The notes beneath the pieces were generated by a model, which ran no database searches, was not told where the DNA came from, and was given only the letters and a program-made list of their open reading frames with translations. Both the position numbers and the translations under genes were made by a program. Below, piece by piece: positions 56,208-64,000 of a DNA stretch of 64,000 bases (position 1 is its first letter; each line of letters starts with the position of its first letter). This DNA comes from Planococcus citri (taxonomy: Eukaryota > Arthropoda > Insecta > Hemiptera > Pseudococcidae): positions 13,782,001-13,846,000 of the forward strand of contig NC_088677.1 in NCBI RefSeq assembly GCF_950023065.1, given 5' to 3'.

Positions 56208-58276
56208 CTGATACAATCTTAACTTAGAGAGATTATCTCAATAGCGATTGGAAGATTGAAATCTACTTACTAGTTACTATATAATCTTTGTTTAAGTTTA
56301 TTCTGCTGGTTCACTGGAAAACAATCTCATTGACCTCGATTATTATATCAGCTCAAAATACCTCATACATATGTTGCAATCAATTGAAAATTTTCAATTT
56401 TTCATCTGTGATGAGTGCATTTTCTAAATTACAAGTAGAAGAAAACTTGTACCTGCTTTTACAAAAATGGGTAAAAAAATCAAAAAGTTCAATTTTTCTG
56501 AAATTAATGTGTGCATTTTGAGATGATATTAGTCCGAACACGAATTTTTTGTCAGGTAGATGACTCGAAAATCGGTTAGGAGTACCCAAAGTTCGCACGT
56601 TTCAATTTTTTTTAATGAAAACTGACCTCCAAGGGTTGGAGAAATACCCAAAAAATCACTTTTTGCAATTTTTGAAGGTATTCCACGTGTATGAAAAATT
56701 CTGAAAAATACGAGTAGATATGTTTTGCATCTTTTGAGGCGATCTCATTGTAGCTGTACTTATCGATCAAGAATGAATATTGCTCTATGATAATTTGTGC
56801 ATTGACGATGTTGTTGTGATCACCTCTGATACAATCTAAAATTACAGGTATTATTTAATGGAGATTGGAAGATTGAGATCTACTTACTAAGCTTTGTTCA
56901 AGTTTATCCAATAGAGAGACTTCGTCGATAATACGTTTAGTCGTTTATGGATGGAATTTTTGGAACTTTTTGTGGTTTACCTGGCTAAAATTTGTGTCTG
57001 GAATTATACCAGCTCAAAATACCTCATACGTTGCAATCAATATTGAAAGTTTTTCTATTTTTTTTACCAGTGATGAGCCAATTTTCTCATCGCAATTATA
57101 AAAAAACTTCACCTAATTTTACATACATATTTAAATGAGTAAAAAAATCGAAAAGTTCAATTTTTCTGAAATTAATGTGTGCATTTTGAAACTATATTAG
57201 TCTGGACATGAATTTTTTGCCAGGTAGGTCACTCGAAAGTAAGTCTGGTCTTCTCAAAATTTGCATGATTCAATTTTTTGATCGAAATTGACGTTCAGAG
57301 ATAGAAGAAATCGTTGATGAATGCAGTTTGTATCATTTTTGATGGTTTGAAAAAGAACATTCGGCGAGAAACCGTTTAAGATAGAGGTTTTCAACTGAAA
57401 TTGAAACGTCATCCCTTTTGAAGGGGTTAAGGGCGATCATATGAAATGATAACAACATAGCCATCCTCAACAATTAGATCATGATGTAAAAAAGCCAACG
57501 TTTCCAAAACGATAAGCATATGGCAAATGCAAATACTCTCTTGCAATCAGCGAATTTACATAAATAAATACTTACTGAGAGTGGTGATACTATAGCGATC
57601 AATCTACCGTCATGTTAGATCATGCTCTTAGGATTCTTTTTCCTCAAATTTCAACGACATGGTTCGTTCATTTGAGGAAAATACGAAATAGAAATGGTGT
57701 ACCTACTTACCTACTTTTAATCATTTCAACGAGTTTGATTCTGACTGCGTTCGCGATGACTCGCTCGTATTTTTTGGTGAGAAAGTTTTTGGACCACAAT
57801 AGACCAATTTGAGTAGAAAAAATAGGGTTTCAGATTTTTCTCAGTCTCTTGACCGCATTGAAAGAAAAAACGTCGGTCCACCAAACCCTCTCTTACAAAA
57901 TAATATTAATGCTTATCTACTTTTATGACCTTTTGCCAGAAATTCTGAGATCTTAGATGATATGTGAAAATTTAATAATTTTTTATGTAAAACATGAATT
58001 ATGATTCCTTTCAAGTCATGCTGCAAGAATTTGTACAGTTCTTTAAAAATAAGTAAATGTACTCCATCCAAAATCTCATAATTTTTGGTAAAAAGGGCTA
58101 TAAATTTCCTTCTGTGTGGTTTCAAAATTCTGATAAACAACTCCTCCCTCATTTTTTCAACTATTTTTCTCGGTCTCCCAGCATTATACTACTTGTCCTC
58201 TTATTGAAATAAGTGATGAATTTTTTTCCAATTATCAACGGACAGTTGAAACTAAATGTGGAATAAATGTTTTTAC
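55855..58276. repeat. Tandem array unit 1 (2422 bp)
   Basis: Units are counted from the word GATGAAAATGAA or its variant, on the minus strand inside the GWDLF-coding segment, at 55855, 58277, 60845 and 63680. Unit 1 also holds a degraded second acceptor-plus-QIIVEQ piece (exon start 56824). It further holds the shared CAAACGTTTCCAAAACGATAAG-like text near 57497 and the conserved donor region at 57700-57711. Confidence 0.75.
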
Positions 58277-58730
58277 GATGAAAATCAAACAAATCCCAGC
58301 CAGACTCAGAATTATTTTTCTCACTTTTTGAGTTTTGGCTCAGTTCCACTTTTAAATGCGTAGATTTGGTGAGAGAGGGGGGAGGGGGTAAAAACTAATG
58401 AATAGTGCTTTTCTCACGAAAAAAGAGCTCTCATCTTAATTTTTTGAAAACTTGAAAGGTTTCCTGGCTTTATTTCATTCCAAATTCTGAAGCCAGCAAT
58501 TGTGTAGGTGCATAAATTCTTTTTAGCAAAATTGTACTTACCTAGCCTATTATGAATTCAGAAAGTTGGATAGTTTTTCCCAATTATAAAATGTAAGAAC
58601 GAAGAGAGCACTTTACTTTTATCTACTGTACTTCTTTTCCTTGTGAAGTGTTGAGGTGATCTCATCATAGTTTGAGAATGAATATTGCTGTACGAGAATT
58701 TGTGCATTGACGAAGTCGTTGTGATCTTCT
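57711..58730 (-). pseudogene. Decayed exon-like block, array copy 2
   Basis: The minus-strand acceptor is TCAG at 58731-58734; the donor is GTAGGTAAGTAGG at about 57710-57698. In order, frames read QILVQQYSFSNYDEITSTL (58702-58650), EIKPGNLSSFQKIK (about 58450), GWDLFDFHRKNI (58303-58268), ITYFNKRT, MREELFIRILKPHRRKF (58152 down), DGVHLLIFKELYKFLQHDLK, FNAVKRLRKI (about 57861) and FLTKKYERVIANAVRIKLVE just before the donor. Separate stops and shifts break it, so it is not a functional gene as it stands. The segments are strongly protein-like (basic, amphipathic). No family is recognised. Confidence 0.5.
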
Positions 58731-60844
58731 CTGATACAATGTTAAACTAGAGCGATTATCTGAATGGTGATTGAAGATTGAAATCTACCTACTGATGTGA
58801 GCTTCGTTTACATAAGTTTATTCTAGATATTGTATAATCGCTGTTGACCTCGCCAAACTTTGTGTCATCTGGAATTATATCAGCAATCAGCTCAAAAATA
58901 CCTAATATGTCGCAATCAATTGGAAATCAAAAATCTTTTTTACCTGTAATGAGTGCATTTTTTTAAAATTACGAGTAGAAAAAAACTTTGCGTACTTCTT
59001 CTCAAAAATAGGTAAAAAAATCGAAAAGTTCAATTTTTTTGGAATTAATGTGTGCTTTTTGAGATGCTGGTATTAGTCTGGACATGAATTTTTTGCCAGG
59101 TGGATCACTCGAAAGTAAGTCAGGGGTACGCAAAGTTTACACGATTCAATTTTATGTTGAAAAAGGTTTACCTTTACCAACTCGCGATGGTAGAAACTCC
59201 TTGAAATTATGCACAATTTCGTGGATCTACAACACTTCGGTAATGATATTCTTACGATTCTTCTTTCTGAAATTTCAACAACGAGGTTCGTTCATTTGAG
59301 GAAAGTCGAAATAGGTATGGTATGCTTACTTTTAATGGTTTCAACGAGTTGAAAAATTCGTCTATGGGAGGCCAACTACGAATTCGCTTACATTTTTTGT
59401 TGAGGGGGAATGTTTCAAACTGAAATTGGCCAATTGAGTTGAAAAAACCAGGTTCTCGCATTTTCCAAAGTCTCTTGACAATGTTGAAAAATAAACTGTG
59501 GGTCCTTCTAAGCTTTCTCATCATAGTTTGAGAATTGATGTTGCTCTACGATAATTTGTGGAATCACTTCTGATACAATCTGAAGTTATTACATAAGGAT
59601 ATTTTCTCAATGGAGATTGGAAAATTGAAACCTACCTACTAAGCTTTGTTTAAGGTTATCCAATCATCAGTTGACAATTAATTCGGATGGTTTTCGTTGA
59701 TTTGGCCAAAATTTTGTGTCTGGAATTATATCAGCTCAAAATCCATGCCTCATATGTTTGCATCCAATCAAAAATTTTCAACTTTTTACCTGTGGTGAGT
59801 GTATTTTCTAAATTACGAGTAGAAAAAAACGTTACATAATTTTACAAAAATTGGTAAAAAAATCTAAAAGTTCAGTTTTTTTTTAAAAATTCATGTGTGC
59901 ATTTTGAAATAACAGCAGTCTGTGCATGATTTTTTTTCTTTCGGAGTGGTTAAGAGCGGAATATGTGAAGAGCCACCCTGAACAATTACATCATGAAGTA
60001 AAAAAGCAAACGTTTCCAAAACGATAAGCAAAAGGCAAATGCAAAAACTCTCTCGCAATCAGCGAATTTACATATAAATACCTACTGATCCATGGTATGT
60101 CGAGCACATGCTTCGGAGTCCAAACTTATAATGAGGCACCCTATGAAATCATAACAACAGAGCCACCCTCAACAATTTAGATCATGATGTAAAAAGGCGA
60201 AAACTCGAGTGGAGCAATCCTTTTTATAACTTACTCGCGATGGTAGAAAACCCTCAAAAGTCGATCTGCGCAATTTCGTGGATCTACAATACTTCAGTGA
60301 TACTTTAACGATCAATCGATCGTCACGTTATATCATGTTCTTACGATTCTTTTTCCTAAAATTTCAACTACGTGGTTGGTTCATTTGAGGAGAATAGGTA
60401 CGAAATAGATATTGTATACTTACTTTAAATCGTTTCAACGAGTTGAAGTGTACTAGGGTATTATCTTTCGCTTTTGGTCATGATTAAGCTTACTGACTCG
60501 CTTACATTTCTTGAGGAGAAAGTTTTTAAACCAAAATTGGCCAAATCTAAGTTGAAAAAATCAGGTTTTTGATTTTTTAAGGTCTGTTAACAATATTGAA
60601 AAAAAAAACCATCGGACCGCCAAAAACCGTTTTTGCAAAGATTCCAAAAATTTAGAAACATCAAACTTCCTTCTGTGCTATTTCAGAATTCTGCCAAACA
60701 ACCCCTCCCCCATTTTCCAACGATTTCTGTTGGTCTCTCAGCATAATTGATCCTCTTATTGGAATAAACATTGCATTTTTTTTCCTATTTTCAACTAACA
60801 GGTACCTACCTAAAACTAAGTGTTAATTGAATAAATGTTTTTAT
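58277..60844. repeat. Tandem array unit 2 (2568 bp)
   Basis: It has the same modules as unit 1 in the same order, plus the internally deleted exon block at 59330-59569. The text AACGTTTCCAAAACGATAAG near 60008 matches 57500. The minus-strand intron start (GTAAGTATAC, then TATTTCGTA) is kept. Confidence 0.75.
59330..59569 (-). pseudogene. Exon-like block with large internal deletion
   Basis: It still has both borders: acceptor TTGTATCAG (59570-59578) and donor AAAA/GTAAGCATACC (59329 down). Only 240 bp lie between, against 0.9-1.1 kb in full copies. The head PQIIVEQHQFSNYDE (59561-59517) is joined directly to the tail FNIVKRLWKMREPGF and TFPLNKKCKRI. A 90-codon ORF (59524-59252) crosses the donor. 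Full-length copies show which middle segments were lost. Confidence 0.5.
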
Positions 60845-61291
60845 GATGAAAATGAAACAAATCCCAGCCAATCTCAAAATGCAAAATCGTGACAACTTTT
60901 ATATTTTTCTCACTTTTAGAGTTGGGGCTCAAGTTGTACTCTTTTTCATCATATGTGTGGATGAAGACAGAAGGGGGGGGGGGTTGAAACTATTGAATAG
61001 TGCTTTTCTCACGAAAATAGAGAGAGCCATAATTTTTTGAAAACTTGAAAGGTTTTCTGGTGCATAATAATGACTCGTTCTCCTTATCTTCTTTCTCTTA
61101 GCCAAAATGTATTTGTTATGCTGTCAGAAAGTTGGGTAGTTTTTCCTAATTACAGTTGTAAGAACGAAGAGAGCATTCCATTTTTACTGATCTTCTTTTC
61201 CTTGGGAAGTTTTGAGGCGATCTCATCGTAGTTTGAGAATGAATGTTGCTCTACAATAATTTGCGGAATGACGATGTCGTTGTGATAAGCT
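60424..61291 (-). pseudogene. Decayed exon-like block, array copy 3
   Basis: The acceptor TTGTATCAG lies at 61292-61300; the donor is AAA/GTAAGTATAC at 60423 down. The head is the best preserved of all copies: PQIIVEQHSFSNYDEIASKL (61266-61207), then PKEKKISKNGMLSSFLQL and a stop. Further down come LSDSITNTFWLRE (about 61120), ENLSSFQKI (about 61045), GWDLFHFHHKNI (60873-60838), then FNIVNRP with a stop and NFLLKKCKRV near the donor. At least three stops or shifts interrupt it. Confidence 0.5.
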
Positions 61292-63679
61292 CTGATACAA
61301 TCTAGAATTGAAGTGATCATCTCCAGGGCGACTGGGAAATTGAAATAAGTATACCTACTAAGCTTTGTTCAAGTCTATCCAAATACAGCTCCAACTACAA
61401 TTGAATTTCTTGCAGGGTGGGTTACTCGAAAGTAAGTCAGGGGTACCCAAAGTTTGGACGATTCAATTATGTAATGAAAATTTACCTCCAAGGGTATGAA
61501 AAAATTGCGGAAGAAAACAGCTTTTATCATTTTTGAAGGTTTTCCACGTATGTTGAAAATTCTGAAAAATGTCTTTCGCATTTAGTTGGTGAGTGTATTG
61601 TTGTTTTTATAATACGTATTGCAACACTTGTAGAAAAGAACTAAACAATTTTACTATTATTGAAATCTAAAAATACGTGTCTTACAAAAAAAAAAAAAAA
61701 AAAAACAATAATAGGTAAGTACACTTACTATCAAGGTTGGCATTGGATTCACTTCTGGATTTGTTAAATTCAGTACTAGCTTCCTGATTTGGCTAAAATC
61801 TTTCCGAACAAGTCTTTCAAATGAAGCTTCCTAATGAAAAGAAAAAATATACCTATATAATTATTACAAATTATTCACTTAAAAAAATTTCCAATCTTCA
61901 TTAAAATAATTTTTGGTAAACTTTCTCATCATAGTTTGAGAATCGACGTTGCTCTACGATAATTTGTGGAATCACCTCTGATACAATCTGAAATTATTAC
62001 ATAAAGATACGTATTTTCTCAATGGAGATTGGAAAATTGAAATCTACCTACTAAGCTTTGTTTAAGGTTATCCAATCATGAGTTCGCATTCGTATCGTTC
62101 TTGTCGTTGACTTTGCCAAATGTCTGGAATTATATCCGCTCAAAATACATGCCTCATATGTTTGCATCCAATCGAAAATTTTCAATTTTTTACCTGTGAT
62201 GAGTGTATTTTCTAAATTACGAGTAGAAAAAAACTTTACATAATTTTACAGAAATTGGTAAAAAAAATCTGAAAGTTCAGTTTTTTTTTAAATTGATGTG
62301 TGCATTTTGAAATAACAGCAGTCTGTACATGATTTTTTTGTCTGGTGGGTGAATCGAAAGTAAGTCAGGGGTACCCAAAGATTGCACGATTCAATTTTTC
62401 AAAATGAAAATTGACCTTCAGAGATGGAGAAAATTGCGAAAGAAAGTAGTTTTTAGCATTTTTGAAGGTCTTCCACACTTGTGGAAGATTCTGAAAAGTA
62501 TGTTTTGCGTCTAGTTAGTGAGTGTATTCCTGTTTTATTAATGGCACCTTTGAAAGAACTAACTAAATGTTTCATTGAAATCCAAACACACGTTTTGTAA
62601 ATGTTTGGAAAATTTTCTAGTTTTCGCTATATGTAATAACCTTTGGTAGTGTCCTACTGAACAGTGAACATCCTGCAAGTTTGATAAAAAATTCGATAGG
62701 GAACTGTCAAAGTTCTAGATTTTTAACTGAAATTGAAACGTCAGTCATTCCTTTTGGAGCGGGTAAGGGTGGGGTATATGAAATGATAAAAATAAAGCCA
62801 CCCTCAGTCGAGCAATCCTTTTTATAGTACGTCGCCTTTGCTAACTCGCGATGGTAGAAAACCCTTGAAAATCTGCTCGATTTCGTGGATTCACGACACT
62901 CAGTGATACCTAAACGATCAATCGACCATCGTGTAAGATGATGTTCTTACGATTCTTTTTTCTCAAATTTCAACGACGTGGTTCGTTCATTTGAGGAAAA
63001 TACGAAATCGATATGGTATACTTACTCTTAATCGTTGCAACGAATTGATTTACTTCTTCTGCTCGTTGTACCGTGATCCGGCTTGGTTACATTTTGTTGA
63101 GGAGAAATTTTTTAGACCGAAATAGACTAATTTGAGTAGAAATTCCCGGTTTTTGGATTTTTCTAGGCCTCTTAACAATATTGAAAAAAAAACTGGCAGT
63201 TCTCCAAACCCTCTTTTGCAGATGAGATTTCGAAAATGAAGAAAGATCTTGTACCATAAAGAAGTTGAAAAATGGAAAGTGGTGAAACTAGACTAATTTT
63301 TTTTTACAGTTTTTCAATCTCTCAAAAAGAGAGAATGTTACTTACTTACTAATATTATGAACTTTTACCAGAAGTTGTGAGATTTTAGACGTGATAGCTG
63401 AAAACTAAACAATTTTTATATAATAAACAATTTTTATATAACGTATGGTGGTGATTCCTCTCAAGTCATGCAACAAGAATTTCTACACTGTTTTTATTAA
63501 AACTTTGTTGAATTTTCGCACTCCATTCAAAATCTCATTCTGACAAACAACCCCTCATTTTTTCAACGATTTCTCTTGGTCTCCCAGCATTATTTGTACT
63601 CTTATTGAAATAGGTGATGAATTTTCTCCTATTTTCAACCAACAGGTAAAACTAAGTGTTGGAATAATAATGTTTTTAT
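60845..63679. repeat. Tandem array unit 3 (2835 bp)
   Basis: It has the same module order. It is longer than units 1 and 2 because of an extra stretch around 61600-61900 that includes a 20-base poly(A) run (61686-61705). A second acceptor plus PQIIVEQRRFSNYDE piece (61977-61925) runs into unrelated sequence after NYDEK. Confidence 0.75.
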
Positions 63680-64000
63680 GATGAAAATGAAGCAAATCCC
63701 AACCAGACTGAGAATGTAAAATCGTGACAACTTTTTAAGTATAATATTCTTCTCACTTTTTGAGTTTGAGCACGAGTTCCATATTTTCATTGTGTACATG
63801 TGTTGATGGAGAAGGGGGGAGGGGAAGGGTTAAAACTGTTGAATAGTGCTTTCCGCATGAAAATAGAGCGAATCTTAATTTTTTGAAAACTTTAAAGGTT
63901 TCCTGGCTTTACTTCATTTCGAATTTTAAGGCCAGAAATTAGGTGCATGATAATGACTCGCTCTCCATCTCTTCTTCCTCTTAGCCAAAATGTATTTATA
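63026..64000 (-). pseudogene. Decayed exon-like block, array copy 4 (cut by window end)
   Basis: The donor is GTAAGTATACC at 63025 down; the acceptor lies beyond 64000. Segments seen on the minus strand are YILAKRKKRWRASHYH and, in another frame, ISGLKIRNEVKPGNL (63950-63890); GWDLLHFHHKNI (63707-63672); ITYFNKSTNNAGRPREIVEK (63630-63560); FLLHDLRGI (about 63470); and RVWRTASFFFNIVKRPRKIQ (about 63210-63160). It then runs to NKM and a stop. Frames change between segments, so it is a pseudogene copy. Its middle part is the most continuous of the array. Confidence 0.5.

Overview
The window is AT-rich eukaryotic DNA dominated by mobile and repeated sequence. The insect-type Ty1/copia element, the AT-rich composition, the dispersed TAGGTA/TACCTA runs and GT-AG splice-like signals suggest an insect. 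I lean towards a hemipteran such as a mealybug or scale insect, but this is inference. I recognised no tRNA, rRNA, CRISPR array or bacterial operon.

Layout. 1-4805: a Ty1/copia retrotransposon, cut at its 5' end by the window edge, with gag, pol, polypurine tract and 3' LTR. It sits inside an older repeat. 4806-43510: almost entirely diverged copies of one large modular repeat. I label its modules A to S by recurring text. Typical order is A-B-C-D-E-F-G-H-I-J-(O-P-Q-R or K-L)-M-A. It is clearest as a ~4.85-kb tandem duplication starting at 30862 and 35717. Several DNA transposons interrupt it (13183-14155, 16158-16826, 18205-19372, and a remnant at 9420-10062). It also holds a 5'-truncated poly(A) retroposon (27787-27926) and a 142-bp tandem repeat (24700-25190). 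43696-44676: the only long, intact, non-transposon ORF, a 326-residue protein of unknown function with a repeated Cys-Ser-x-Glu motif. 44881-47440: a ~1.3-kb tandem duplication whose two copies each end in a ~450-bp palindrome. 47450-50315: a fold-back segment and a shortened direct copy of it. 50316-55000: mostly low-repeat AT-rich DNA with a GC-richer island at 52195-52620. 55065-64000: a tandem array with a 2.4-2.8-kb period. Its minus strand carries decayed copies of one exon-like block, bounded by a conserved splice acceptor and donor.

How it fits together. Apart from the 43.7-kb gene and the transposon genes, I see no intact gene. The repeats are not featureless: several modules keep the same minus-strand protein frame across diverged copies (modules J and Q, and the 55-64-kb array). 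This suggests that much of the locus descends from tandemly duplicated multi-exon genes or from a large element with split genes. These copies later decayed and were used as landing sites by transposons. Module coordinates come from reading by eye and are approximate to tens of bases. Transposon ends, motifs and ORF ends were checked base by base.
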